Shown: positions 1 through 7,083 of the stretch, in pieces
How positions within the stretch are numbered: position 1 is the stretch's first letter
Layout: each line of letters begins with the position of its first letter
Source: Rhizobiales bacterium 32-66-11
GTDB taxonomy: Bacteria; Pseudomonadota; Alphaproteobacteria; Rhizobiales; Xanthobacteraceae
Length of the DNA: 38,983 bases
Assembly (NCBI GenBank): GCA_002304505.1
Contig: NCEH01000077.1
Span: 1 to 38,983, forward strand
Reading direction: 5' to 3'
Notes under the pieces: model-generated
Database searches by the model: none
The model's input: the letters and a program-made list of their open reading frames with translations, nothing else
Told to the model about the DNA's origin: nothing
Made by a program: the position numbers and the translations under genes

Positions 1-72
1 CGAACGGCCCAAGTCTAGGGAGGAAACGCCCAAGGAGGGCAGCGACACAGCGACGCCAATCGCCATGTCGCA
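1..72 (-). ncRNA. mmgR/suhB-family (alpha-r8) sRNA, copy 1, 3' end cut by window edge
   Basis: Positions 5-44 repeat exactly at 607-646. Read on the minus strand, the block holds a small hairpin (GCCC-TCCTT-GGGC), then the 10-mer TTTCCTCCCT, then the left arm of a terminator stem (GGGCCG) that runs off the window. From memory, the unpaired UUUCCUCCCU is the invariant core of the alphaproteobacterial alpha-r8 sRNAs (Sinorhizobium mmgR; Rfam family 'suhB'). That family was named for lying beside an inositol-monophosphatase-type gene, as it does here with hisN. CU-rich loops of this kind are expected to pair with Shine-Dalgarno sequences of target mRNAs. The 5' end near 72 is inferred from the promoter at 79-108. 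Confidence 0.75.
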
Positions 73-78
73 ATGCAG

Positions 79-108
79 CAATAGCCCATTGCGGTGCCAA
101 AAATCAAG
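79..108 (-). promoter_or_regulatory. Promoter of sRNA copy 1
   Basis: On the minus strand, CTTGAT (103-108) and CTATTG (79-84) are 18 bases apart and match the alphaproteobacterial -35/-10 consensus (CTTGAC, CTATRK). The spacing and the distance to the conserved sRNA block are nearly the same as for copy 2, although the surrounding sequence differs. That agreement supports both promoters. Confidence 0.6.
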
Positions 109-130
109 TGGTCGTTTGTCGCACTCTTGT

Positions 131-575
131 ATACCAGGGCAACCCTTTGATAAATAAGGAGTTCTGGTTCCTGAAGCGGTACGCGGAGGGCGATTTTTGA
201 AGCTGTGGTGGGCAAAATAATCAATTCAATCCTGCCGAAAGGGCTCAAATCTCGCCAGTGCGGCGCACGCGTGTCATTTGAGCCACAGGTTTTGGGCCGA
301 AAAGAACACGTGAAACGGCGTATCGGGGTGCCTGGTTACCGTCTTCGAGAGGTGGCAGCATCGCAGCGCAAGCCGATGCGCGCGCTTGTGAGGGGTTGGC
401 CGGTTTCGCCGGTCGAATCGCCCGAATGGGATAAAGGCGGCGTGAGGGACATGCCGGCGAGACGGGGCAACCCGATCGCGAAATAGATCGGCGCGAAACA
501 GATCGGGCGCCGCGCCATAAGGGGCCTGATCGCCGAGCCGAGGATTTAAGAGGGGAAGACGGCCGCAAAGGCCGC
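131..575. other. Spacer between the two sRNA genes, no gene recognised
   Basis: About 445 bases lie between the promoter of sRNA copy 1 and the terminator of copy 2. A plus-strand reading frame at 205-486 has an Arg/Gly-rich product with no recognisable motif and no good ribosome binding site, so I do not call it. CACGTGAAAC at 308-317 looks like half of a parS site, but its left arm does not match. Confidence 0.5.
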
Positions 576-612
576 AAAAGAAAGGGGCCGCTCACGAATT
601 TCGGAGCGGCCC
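576..612 (-). terminator. Intrinsic terminator of sRNA copy 2
   Basis: On the minus strand GGGCCGCTC (604-612) pairs with GAGCGGCCC (585-593) around an 11-base loop. It is followed by CTTTCTTTT, a classical rho-independent terminator that also forms the 3' stem of the sRNA. Confidence 0.85.
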
Positions 613-670
613 AAGTCTAGGGAGGAAACGCCCAAGGAGGGCAGCGGCATCGCAGCAAGCAATACCGCGC
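576..670 (-). ncRNA. mmgR/suhB-family (alpha-r8) sRNA, copy 2
   Basis: This is a complete copy on the minus strand. In order it has a 5' leader from about 670, the hairpin GCCC-TCCTT-GGGC, the single-stranded TTTCCTCCCT core (618-627), and a 9-bp terminator stem with a U-rich tail ending near 576. The predicted transcript is about 95 nt, close to the size known for the family. It shares a 40-base identical block with copy 1 but has a different leader, so the two RNAs may share targets yet be controlled separately. It is divergent from hisN. The family assignment rests on the motif and context; no covariance search was run. Confidence 0.8.
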
Positions 671-676
671 CGCATC

Positions 677-706
677 AATATGGGCTCCTTCCCCATCAGC
701 ATCAAG
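677..706 (-). promoter_or_regulatory. Promoter of sRNA copy 2
   Basis: On the minus strand, CTTGAT (701-706) and CATATT (677-682) are separated by 18 bases, which predicts a transcript start near 670. Confidence 0.6.
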
Positions 707-1015
707 CGGGCACCCTGCTCATATTTTAAGCGTGCTCAGAAAGTAAACTTCTAAGCATTTCCAAAGACTTGCGATTTCCCGCTTAATGCGGGAGCGACTT
801 TACCGAAGGAAATGCCGCGGAATTCACCGCGCCCGCCTCCGCCAGGCCTGTGCCGGCACGGCGTCGATTCTAAATCCTTTGAACCTGCGTGCCGCCTGCA
901 TCCCGCGCTGGGGCATCGCCGCTCCCGGCGCCCGCCCGGGTGATGCTGGGTGCAACGCGCCTTCTCCTGCGGCGCGAGTTGCTCTAAGCAGGGCGCGCCC
1001 TTCGGAGAGCCGCCC
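707..1015. other. Intergenic region upstream of hisN
   Basis: This is the divergent spacer between sRNA copy 2 and hisN. It holds a short inverted repeat CCCGC-TTAAT-GCGGG (779-793). I see no convincing gene in it and no plus-strand promoter that I would defend. Confidence 0.4.
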
Positions 1016-1798
1016 ATGACCGCCGTCGCCATTGATGCCTTCGTTCATCAGCTCGCAACGGATTCGGGCCGCGCCATCCTGCCGTTCTTCCGCACCGCCA
1101 TAGGCGTGGAAGACAAGAGCGGCGGCACCGCCTTCGATCCGGTCACCGAGGCCGACCGCGCCGCCGAGCAAGTGATGCGCCGCCTCATCAATGCGCATTT
1201 TCCCGGCCACGGCATCATCGGCGAGGAATTCGCCAATGAGCGCACCGACGCCCCCTATGTGTGGGCGCTCGATCCCATCGACGGCACGAAATCCTTCATC
1301 GCCGGGCTGCCGGCCTGGGGCACGCTGATCGGCCTGCTGAAGCACGGCAAGCCGGTGTACGGCATGATGCACCAGCCCTTCATCCAGGAGCGGTTCTTCG
1401 GCGATGGCGCCTCGGCCCATTACCAGGGACCAGCGGGCGCGCGGGTGCTCACGGCGCGCGATTGCGGGCGGCTGGAAGACGCCGTGCTGTTCACCACCAG
1501 CCCGCGCCTGATGAACGGCGCCGATCGCGCGGCGTTCGAGCGGGTGGAGGAAAAGGTGCGCCTCTCGCGCTATGGCGGCGATTGCTATGCCTATTGCATG
1601 GTCGCCGCGGGCCTCGTGGACCTGGTCATCGAAACCGGCCTTCAGGACCATGACGTGATCGCCCTGGTGCCGATCATCGAGGGCGCCGGCGGAATCGTGA
1701 CCAGCTGGGAGGGCGGCTCGCCGGTGGCCGGCGGGCGCGTGGTCGCGGCCGGCAGCGCGGCGGTTCATGCCCAGGCGCTCGCTATCCTCAACGGCTGA
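1016..1798 (+). CDS. hisN: Histidinol-phosphatase, inositol-monophosphatase type
   Basis: A 260-residue member of the Mg-dependent inositol monophosphatase superfamily. It most likely removes phosphate from L-histidinol phosphate in histidine biosynthesis, in the cytosol. Visible metal-site motifs are GEE (69-71), DPIDGTKSF (86-94) and a late Asp in HDVIAL (D213). The segment RYGGDCYAY (185-193) is typical of the HisN branch rather than true SuhB/IMPase. The start at 1016 is chosen because GGAGAG lies 7 bases upstream and the protein then begins just before the first conserved helix; an upstream in-frame ATG at 950 would add an unrelated leader. It converges on the next gene with 6 bases between. 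A broader IMPase role cannot be excluded. Confidence 0.88.
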   Translation: MTAVAIDAFVHQLATDSGRAILPFFRTAIGVEDKSGGTAFDPVTEADRAAEQVMRRLINAHFPGHGIIGEEFANERTDAPYVWALDPIDGTKSFIAGLPAWGTLIGLLKHGKPVYGMMHQPFIQERFFGDGASAHYQGPAGARVLTARDCGRLEDAVLFTTSPRLMNGADRAAFERVEEKVRLSRYGGDCYAYCMVAAGLVDLVIETGLQDHDVIALVPIIEGAGGIVTSWEGGSPVAGGRVVAAGSAAVHAQALAILNG

Positions 1799-1804
1799 GG
1801 CGCC

Positions 1805-2782
1805 TCAATAGGGCGCGCTGCCGGGGATGAACGCGTCGAACGCGGCCCAGAACTGGGCGCGGAAGATGTCGCGCTCCATCAGGATCTCATGCCGGCTCGC
1901 CGGCACCACCACCTGCGCGCCGGCGATGAGCCGCGCCGCCAGATGCTCGATGGCGGCGTTGGAGACGACCGAATCGGCCCCGGCGGCGACGATCAGCAGC
2001 GGCTGGCGGATGCGGCGCACGGTTTCCGGCGCCGTCAGATGCGCCATGCACGCGTAGGCGGCGTTCATCCAGCCAATGGTCGGTGCACCGAGGCCGAGCT
2101 GGGGATGGGCCTCCACGATCTCCGCCGCGCGCGCATAGCGCTTGGGGTCGGACGTGACGGGATTGCCCGCGAACGGGCCGGCGGTGCTGGCGCGGCTTCC
2201 GCCGCCGGGCACGAAGGCGCCGGCGAAGCCCAGGTGCGCCAGGAATTTGGCTGCGGGCCGCAGCACCGAGGACAGCCGCACCAGCTGCAATTCCACCATG
2301 GGCGAGGTGATCACCGCCCGATCGAACCAGCGGTGCCCGGCCAAGACCGTTTCCAGGAAGATTGCGCCGCCCATGGAATGGGCCAGGGCAAAATGGGGCG
2401 CCGGGCAATCCGGCAGCACCACGTCCCGCACGAATGCGGCCAGATCGCGCTGATAATCGGCGAAGCTTGCCACATGGCCCTTGCGCGGATTGCGCAGCAG
2501 GCGCTCCGAGCCGCCCTGTCCGCGCCAGTCAAGAATCGCCACGGCGAAGCCGCGCGCGCGCAGATCGCGCACCACCTCGAAATATTTCTCGATGAATTCG
2601 GTGCGGCCGGACAGGATGGTCACGGTGCCACGCCGCGGGGTCCCCTCCAGCGGCAACCAGCGGGCGAAGCGAATGCGGATGGCATCGTCGCTCGTCACAT
2701 GGCCGCTCACGGCGCCTTCGGGGATCGGATTTGAAGCTGTCGGGTAGAGGGTCATGACGCGCGCCGGCCCGAGAAACTGCAC
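1805..2782 (-). CDS. Alpha/beta hydrolase, monoglyceride lipase / lysophospholipase (PldB) type
   Basis: A protein of up to 325 residues with an alpha/beta-hydrolase fold of the serine-aminopeptidase/lysophospholipase group. It likely hydrolyses acylglycerols or lysophospholipids. The nucleophile elbow is AHSMGG with Ser136, the acid is Asp270 (GADSVV) and the histidine is His298 (SRHEIL), numbered from a GTG start at 2782. The family motif GRTEFIEKY near residue 59 and DWRGQG near 85 are present. An ATG at 2755 giving MTLYPTA is an equally good start, since neither has a clear Shine-Dalgarno sequence. There is no signal peptide, so a cytosolic protein is expected. The physiological substrate is unknown. 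Confidence 0.8.
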   Translation of the reverse strand: MQFLGPARVMTLYPTASNPIPEGAVSGHVTSDDAIRIRFARWLPLEGTPRRGTVTILSGRTEFIEKYFEVVRDLRARGFAVAILDWRGQGGSERLLRNPRKGHVASFADYQRDLAAFVRDVVLPDCPAPHFALAHSMGGAIFLETVLAGHRWFDRAVITSPMVELQLVRLSSVLRPAAKFLAHLGFAGAFVPGGGSRASTAGPFAGNPVTSDPKRYARAAEIVEAHPQLGLGAPTIGWMNAAYACMAHLTAPETVRRIRQPLLIVAAGADSVVSNAAIEHLAARLIAGAQVVVPASRHEILMERDIFRAQFWAAFDAFIPGSAPY

Positions 2783-2883
2783 AGATGCTTTAGGCCGGGC
2801 CGCGCGCCTCTCCTGTTGGAAAAGGCGGGAACGACCGGCGTCTCAGTGCGATACACGCTCCTCGGCCGCGCGACAACGCATGC

Positions 2884-3270
2884 TCAATAGCGCTTGTCGC
2901 CGAAGCCGATCACCACCACGCCGCTGATTTCGCCGGTCGCGGCATCAACCACCAGGCGCACGCGCTCCCGCCGCGGCCCCGTGGCCTCGCAAATCACGTT
3001 GCCGCCCTTCTGGTGAACATCGGAGAAGTGGGAGAAGCCACGTGCCCGCAGGCTCTCCAGCAGGGCCGCGAGATTGGCCGGCTGCTTCTTGTGCGGCACG
3101 GGGCCGAGATAGGGCGCATAGGCCGGTGCCGTGGTGGCAACGCCAGCCGTCGAACCGTCGCGAAACGGAGCGCCCAGGCTGAGCCCCACCACCTGCGCCT
3201 GCGCCTGCCCAGCGAACAGCGCGGTCATCATCAGCACGGCGGCCATGCCGGGGGCAATAGGGTGCCACAT
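2884..3270 (-). CDS. Small exported protein with PepSY-like domain
   Basis: About 128 residues. A hydrophobic signal peptide ends near AQAQ (about residues 1-25) and is followed by a mature domain of about 100 residues. The C-terminal half (LLESLRARGFSHFSDV ... RLVVDAATGEISGVVVIG) has the alternating pattern of PepSY-like domains, in which a short helix is followed by strands ending in 'VD..TG.I'. Function is unknown; such proteins are periplasmic and often modulate other proteins. GGGAG lies 8 bases upstream of the ATG at 3270 but only 2 bases upstream of the ATG at 3276, so the former is preferred. It is divergent from hsp20. Confidence 0.65.
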   Translation of the reverse strand: MWHPIAPGMAAVLMMTALFAGQAQAQVVGLSLGAPFRDGSTAGVATTAPAYAPYLGPVPHKKQPANLAALLESLRARGFSHFSDVHQKGGNVICEATGPRRERVRLVVDAATGEISGVVVIGFGDKRY

Positions 3271-3408
3271 CCGCATATCTCCCGCAGAGAGTGCGTGATT
3301 AAGGCCGGCGCCCCATTCCGACTTACCGATTATAGACCGAGTGGGTGAATGCGCGCCAACGGCGCTGTTCAGGCATTGTTCATGTCCGTGGCCTGCGGTG
3401 TTCCGCCC

Positions 3409-3437
3409 CTTGACGCGGAAAATGCACATTCCCACAT
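3409..3437 (+). promoter_or_regulatory. Putative promoter of hsp20, possibly heat-shock type
   Basis: CTTGAC (3409-3414) is followed after 16 bases by CCCACAT (3431-3437). The -10 resembles the RpoH (sigma-32) CCCCAT element more than CTATAT. A start near 3443 would place the whole ROSE structure in the leader. Either sigma factor is possible. Confidence 0.45.
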
Positions 3438-3442
3438 GCCTC

Positions 3443-3521
3443 AAAGCGCCGGTCATCGCGACGGCGCGTTCATCGGACCCGGCTTCGGCGGGTCCTGCAT
3501 GTCGCTTGAGGAGGATATGCT
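3443..3521 (+). ncRNA. ROSE-type RNA thermometer in the hsp20 leader
   Basis: Three successive hairpins fill the leader: GCGCCG/CGGCGC (3446-3467), GGACCCG/CGGGTCC (3475-3495), and a terminal one (3497-3520) that sequesters the Shine-Dalgarno sequence. In the last, GCATGTC pairs with GGATATGC, a G (3504) is left bulged, then CTT pairs with GAG. This puts the UCGCU stretch opposite AGGA. A UYGCU motif with an extra G facing the Shine-Dalgarno sequence is the hallmark of ROSE (repression of heat-shock gene expression) elements, which melt at heat-shock temperature and let ribosomes in. No folding program was run; the pairings were read by eye. Confidence 0.85.
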
Positions 3522-3980
3522 ATGCGTCTTGATCTTGCCCCCCTGTACCGTAACACCGTCGGCTTCGATCGCGTGTTTTCGCTTCTCGATGCCGCCGGCG
3601 GCGTCGAGGCGGCACCCACCTATCCGCCCTATAATATCGAGCGGACGGGCGAAAATGCGTATCGCATCACGGTCGCCGTCGCCGGCTTCACCCCGGCCGA
3701 ACTGGCGATCGAGGTGAATGAGAATGTGCTCACCCTGCGGGGTGAGAAAGCCGCCGAACCGGCGGCGGAGAACGCGCAGGTGCTGTATCGCGGCATCGCC
3801 GCCCGTGCCTTCGCGCGACGCTTCCAACTGGCGGACCATGTGGAAGTGAAGGGCGCGAGCCTGGAGAACGGCCTGTTGCACGTGGAACTGGTGCGCAATA
3901 TTCCCGAGGCGAAGAAGCCCCGGACCATTGCCATCACCTCCGGCGCGCCCACCCAGGTGCTCGAAGCCAAGGCGGCCTGA
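3522..3980 (+). CDS. Small heat-shock protein, Hsp20/alpha-crystallin family
   Basis: A 152-residue cytosolic holdase chaperone that binds unfolding proteins and hands them to DnaK/ClpB. The alpha-crystallin domain covers about residues 35-140 (YNIERTGENAYRITVAVAGF ... ENGLLHVELVRNIPEAKKP). The N-terminus MRLDLAPLYRNTVGFDRVF is the rhizobial IbpA-like type. The start is fixed by GAGGAGGA 5 bases upstream, the same sequence sequestered by the ROSE element, so translation should be temperature-controlled. rpoH lies 11.6 kb downstream in this window. The ordinary IbpA-like length and intact domain argue for a functional gene. Confidence 0.93.
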   Translation: MRLDLAPLYRNTVGFDRVFSLLDAAGGVEAAPTYPPYNIERTGENAYRITVAVAGFTPAELAIEVNENVLTLRGEKAAEPAAENAQVLYRGIAARAFARRFQLADHVEVKGASLENGLLHVELVRNIPEAKKPRTIAITSGAPTQVLEAKAA

Positions 3981-4009
3981 TCGCCTCGGCGGGCCATCGG
4001 CGCTCCGGC

Positions 4010-4125
4010 GAAAGCCGGGGCGCTTCAAAGCGCTTCAGCGTTTCGCGGAAACGGAAAAGCGCTCGATCTTTGTGGTTCAACGCGTTTTCTTCAGGTGGAG
4101 TGAATTTGGGTTCCGCGTGAAGAGG
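4010..4125. repeat. Possible intergenic mosaic element of Rhizobiales
   Basis: The stretch around AACGCGTTTTCTTCA (4080-4094), with GCGTGAAGA further on, resembles the dispersed intergenic element common in Rhizobiales genomes, which reads roughly as AACGCGTTTTCTTCACGCGAACC. TCTTCA and TGAAGA form its inverted ends. The recognition is from memory and this copy looks degenerate. Confidence 0.35.
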
Positions 4126-4173
4126 CGTCAGACGGCGTGCCGCACGGCGCGCCGTCTTGCCACCCGCATTGGG

Positions 4174-5413
4174 TTACGGCGGCGGGGCCTGGGCGGGAGT
4201 GCGGTCGTCCACCGGCGGCGCCCCCACCGGGGCAGCGGCCGCTGCGGCAGTGGCGGCCGCGCCGGGAGGCCAGGAATAATCGTCTGCGCGGCCAGGCACC
4301 ACTGGCATCGGCGTGCCTTCCAGCAGGGCGCGCGCGGCTTCGTTTGGCTGTAGCTTCACCGCAATGGGCGCGCTGGCCGATGCCGGACCGCCGGCAAGGG
4401 TGCTGGCGCCGCGCGCAATGTCGCTGAGCGACAGCGGCCCAGACCTGCCGTCCGCGCCCTGAGGTTCTTCGATTCGCGGAGCCTCGGAGAGAAAACGCGT
4501 CAGATCCTTCTGGGTGAAGAAGGCGAGCTTGCGCGCACCGGCGCGGGTGAACCGGACCCCGTCGTTGAACCTCAGGCGCCGCCGCTGCCCATCCACCGCC
4601 GCGCCGGAGGCGGCGTATTTCCCGTCGTCGTCGACGAAGCCATCCCAGACCGGCGCGAACACGACGCCGGCGCGCACGGCCTGCGCCCGCAGCACGTCGT
4701 TCAGCTTCTCGTAATCGGCGAACAGCGCGGGGTTCTGCACCGGCGCGAGGCCCACCAGGATGATGTTTCCCGTGCGGGTGCGGAGGGCCCCGAGCACATC
4801 GGCGACGCGCTTGGCATAGAGTTCCTGCCAGCGATCGGTCAGCGGCTCCACCTTGGTGTCGCCGTCCGCGATCGGCTGAAGATCGTTGGACCCCAGGGCG
4901 AGCACCACGCCATTGGGGCGCGCGGCGCCGATCGCCTCCGGTCCGCGTCAGTCCCTGGGCCAGCTGGGCGGCGGTCCGGTCGCCGAGAATCAGCACGAAC
5001 TTCGTGGGCGGCTGCTTCTTGCCCTCCACCGCATCGGCGAGCGAGGCATGGACCACGCCTTCGGGTTCGGGCGGCGGGGCGACCCGCTTGGGGGCGGGCG
5101 GTTGCACGGGAACGGTCTGGCGCGGCGGGGCGAACCATCCGCCGAACAGATTGAACGGCGGGGCCGCACCGGCACCGGGGACCACGGCCGGCGGACGCAG
5201 ATCCTGCGCCGTCGCGCGCGTGGACAAGCCCGGGAGCGCGAGGCTGAGCATCGCAATGGCCAAAAGGGCAAGGGCGAAGGGGAAGACCAAGCGGACAGGG
5301 CCGGTCCGCGCGCGCCATTTGGGCGCAAAGGCTGCAAGCGCGCGGACCCGCCTCGCCCATGCGGCCAGGCCGGGGCGGAGCACAAGCGCAAGGTGCGGCT
5401 GCAAGCGTATCAT
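4174..5413 (-). pseudogene. DUF459 / SGNH-fold exported protein, broken by an internal out-of-frame deletion
   Basis: The 5' part (5413 to about 4950) encodes an N-terminal membrane anchor or signal (about residues 42-62), a Pro-rich linker, and the start of an SGNH domain (KFVLILGDRTAAQLAQGL). The reading then changes frame. The rest (about 4940 to 4174) continues in another frame with NGVVLALGSNDLQPI and a normal C-terminal half. In the family some 40-50 residues separate these blocks, but here they almost abut, so a segment not divisible by three is missing. The usual GDS serine is GDR and the late His is replaced (DGVRFTRAG), so even an intact copy may not have been an esterase. The downstream frame has a possible ATG (4908), but a protein from it would lack the N-terminal third. 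An assembly error is the alternative. Confidence 0.75.
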
Positions 5414-5500
5414 GTCTCAGCTTTGGCGCAGGAGGGCGGCTGTTTCAAGACCGCGATTCCGGGTGCTGGCGCGCGCACCGCGCGAATCCGGCCGGTGGCA

Positions 5501-5527
5501 ATAAAAAGGCCGCCCCGTGAGGCGGCC
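5501..5527 (-). terminator. Intrinsic terminator downstream of the atp operon
   Basis: On the minus strand GGCCGCC (5521-5527) pairs with GGCGGCC (5508-5514) around a 6-base loop and is followed by TTTTTAT. It lies about 210 bases beyond the atpF stop and just before the DUF459 gene. Confidence 0.75.
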
Positions 5528-5734
5528 GTTTCAGACGCAAAGCGCTTTCGGGCGATGTAGATGCGGATCGCTCCAGCACTCCGGGGAGTAGCAGAACTCC
5601 AAGTCCAGCCAGATCAGCTCGAATTCGGATAATCAGAGCACTGAGCGCCAGCGGGAGACGAAGCTCGTCTCGAAGGCGCATCAGGATTAACCGCCCGGCC
5701 AGTGCGCCGGATCTGGGACATCCAATCCGCGAGA
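5528..5734. other. Structured spacer after atpF
   Basis: About 200 bases without a recognisable gene. It contains two perfect short palindromic hairpins: ACTCC-GG-GGAGT (5578-5589) and GAGACGA-AGC-TCGTCTC further toward atpF. It may be the 3' untranslated region of the atp mRNA or a degenerate intergenic repeat. Confidence 0.35.
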
Positions 5735-6226
5735 TCAGTTGAGCTTGGCCTTCACGTCGGAAATCGCGCTGCCGATGAGCCGCTCGGCCAGATTTCCGGT
5801 GACGCTGCCGGTCAACAGGTGCTCGGCGGCCTTCACGGCGGCGTCGGCGGCGAAGGCCTTGACGTCGGCGACGGCCTGGCTTTCCGCCTGCGCAATCTTG
5901 TCTTCCGCCATGCGGGTGCGGCGGGCGATGAAATCTTCCAGCTTGGCCTTGGTCTCGGCGGCGAGGCGCTCGGCTTCGGCCTTGGCGGCGGTGACGATGG
6001 ATTCGGCTTCCGCCTCGGCCTCGCGCTGCTTGCGCTTATATTCGGCCACCAGCTTCTGGGCTTCTTCCTTCAGGCGCCGGGCTTCGTCCAGCTCCGCGGC
6101 GATGCGGGTGCCGCGGCTGTCGAGGGCGCCGGCGATGGTGCGATGGACACCGGCATATAGTAGGATCGCCACGAAAACGACGAAGGCAATGGCGACCCAA
6201 AGCTCCGCGAGTTGCATCTCGTTCAT
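5735..6226 (-). CDS. atpF: ATP synthase F0 subunit b
   Basis: A 163-residue peripheral-stalk subunit. One N-terminal membrane helix (about 8-26, LWVAIAFVVFVAILLY) is followed by a long charged, Ala/Glu/Lys-rich coiled coil reaching F1. In alphaproteobacteria it pairs with b' (the gene just upstream, 83 bases away) as a heterodimeric stator. It is the last gene of the F0 operon here. The F1 genes are not in the window, as is usual for Rhizobiales where F0 and F1 are split. Length is normal. Confidence 0.95.
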   Translation of the reverse strand: MNEMQLAELWVAIAFVVFVAILLYAGVHRTIAGALDSRGTRIAAELDEARRLKEEAQKLVAEYKRKQREAEAEAESIVTAAKAEAERLAAETKAKLEDFIARRTRMAEDKIAQAESQAVADVKAFAADAAVKAAEHLLTGSVTGNLAERLIGSAISDVKAKLN

Positions 6227-6309
6227 GGCAGTCCTCGATCGCCCGTCGTCTCGATTTCAATCCCCTGAGGTGCCTGGTGCACCACGAGGGCTCTGCTGGG
6301 GTGCTGGGT

Positions 6310-7011
6310 TCAGGCGGCCTTGCGGCTGAGCACCTGATCCACCGCGCTTTCGGTGTCCTGCTGGGCGGGCGTGGTGCCGACCAGGGTGTTCACGATGGTC
6401 TGCGCCGTGTCCACGGCGATGCCGCGCACATGGGACAGGGCATTGGTCTTGGTGGTGGAGATGCGCGCCTCCGCCTCTTCGAGCTTCACCGTCAGGGCCG
6501 CTTCCAGGCTCTTGCGGTTGGTCTCGGTCTCGGCATTGAGGCGGTTGCGGGCCTCGCCGGCAATGGCGTTGGCCTTGCCGCGCGCTTCCGTCAGCGCCTT
6601 TTCATAGGCGATCTGCGCGGCTTCGCTCTCGGCGCGGCGCTGGGACGCCTCGGCCAGATCGCGGGCGATCCGGTCATGACGTTCCTCCAGGATCCGGCCG
6701 ATCCGGGGCAAGGTGACCCGGCTCATCAGGAAATAGAGGACGCCGAAGCTCACGGCCAGCCAGGCCAGCTGCGAGCCGAAGGTTGCGGGATTGAACGGCG
6801 GGAAGCCGCCCTTGTGCTCGCCGCCGTGCGCCGCTTCGCCGACGACCTCGGCCACATGGGCGCCGGTGGACGCGCCATGATCCTGCTGCGCGACGACAGC
6901 TCCGGCCGGGCCGGACGAAGGTTTCGCGCTGTCCGATGCCACCGCCGGAGCCGCCGCGAGGGCCAGTCCCATCAGTGCGGCTGCAACAGTCAGCTTCCAT
7001 GTCTTGGTCAT
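6310..7011 (-). CDS. atpF': ATP synthase F0 subunit b' (second b-type subunit)
   Basis: A 233-residue b-type stator subunit. After a signal-like hydrophobic N-terminus (about 7-25) comes a polar Ala/Gly/His-rich stretch to about residue 72. Then comes the membrane helix (about 80-98, SQLAWLAVSFGVLYFLMSR) and the motif LPRIGRILEERHDRIARDL that starts the coiled coil. The gene lies between atpE and atpF, the usual place of b' (also called atpG or atpF2 in some annotations). The leader before the membrane helix is longer than in typical b' proteins. Whether it is cleaved cannot be told from sequence. Confidence 0.93.
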   Translation of the reverse strand: MTKTWKLTVAAALMGLALAAAPAVASDSAKPSSGPAGAVVAQQDHGASTGAHVAEVVGEAAHGGEHKGGFPPFNPATFGSQLAWLAVSFGVLYFLMSRVTLPRIGRILEERHDRIARDLAEASQRRAESEAAQIAYEKALTEARGKANAIAGEARNRLNAETETNRKSLEAALTVKLEEAEARISTTKTNALSHVRGIAVDTAQTIVNTLVGTTPAQQDTESAVDQVLSRKAA

Positions 7012-7083
7012 GGCTCGCCCGCCCGTTTCTTGTCCATCAGGCTCCGGGCGAAGGCCCGAAGCCGCATTTCTCTCGTGCGCGGA

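Noticed and set aside
308..317. CACGTGAAAC, a possible second parS
   Set aside because: Only the right half matches; the left arm reads AAGAA instead of TGTTT, so it is not a palindrome.
205..486. 93-codon plus-strand frame between the two sRNA genes
   Set aside because: There is no ribosome binding site worth the name, the product is Arg/Gly-rich without motif, and the frame is easily explained by GC-rich DNA.
786..1768. Long frames on both strands around hisN, including a 314-codon minus-strand frame
   Set aside because: They are shadows of hisN created by its codon bias; their products are His/Arg/Gly-rich with no recognisable domain.
5445..5681. 78-codon minus-strand frame after atpF
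   Set aside because: It spans the terminator at 5501-5527 and has no ribosome site; untranslated sequence is more likely.
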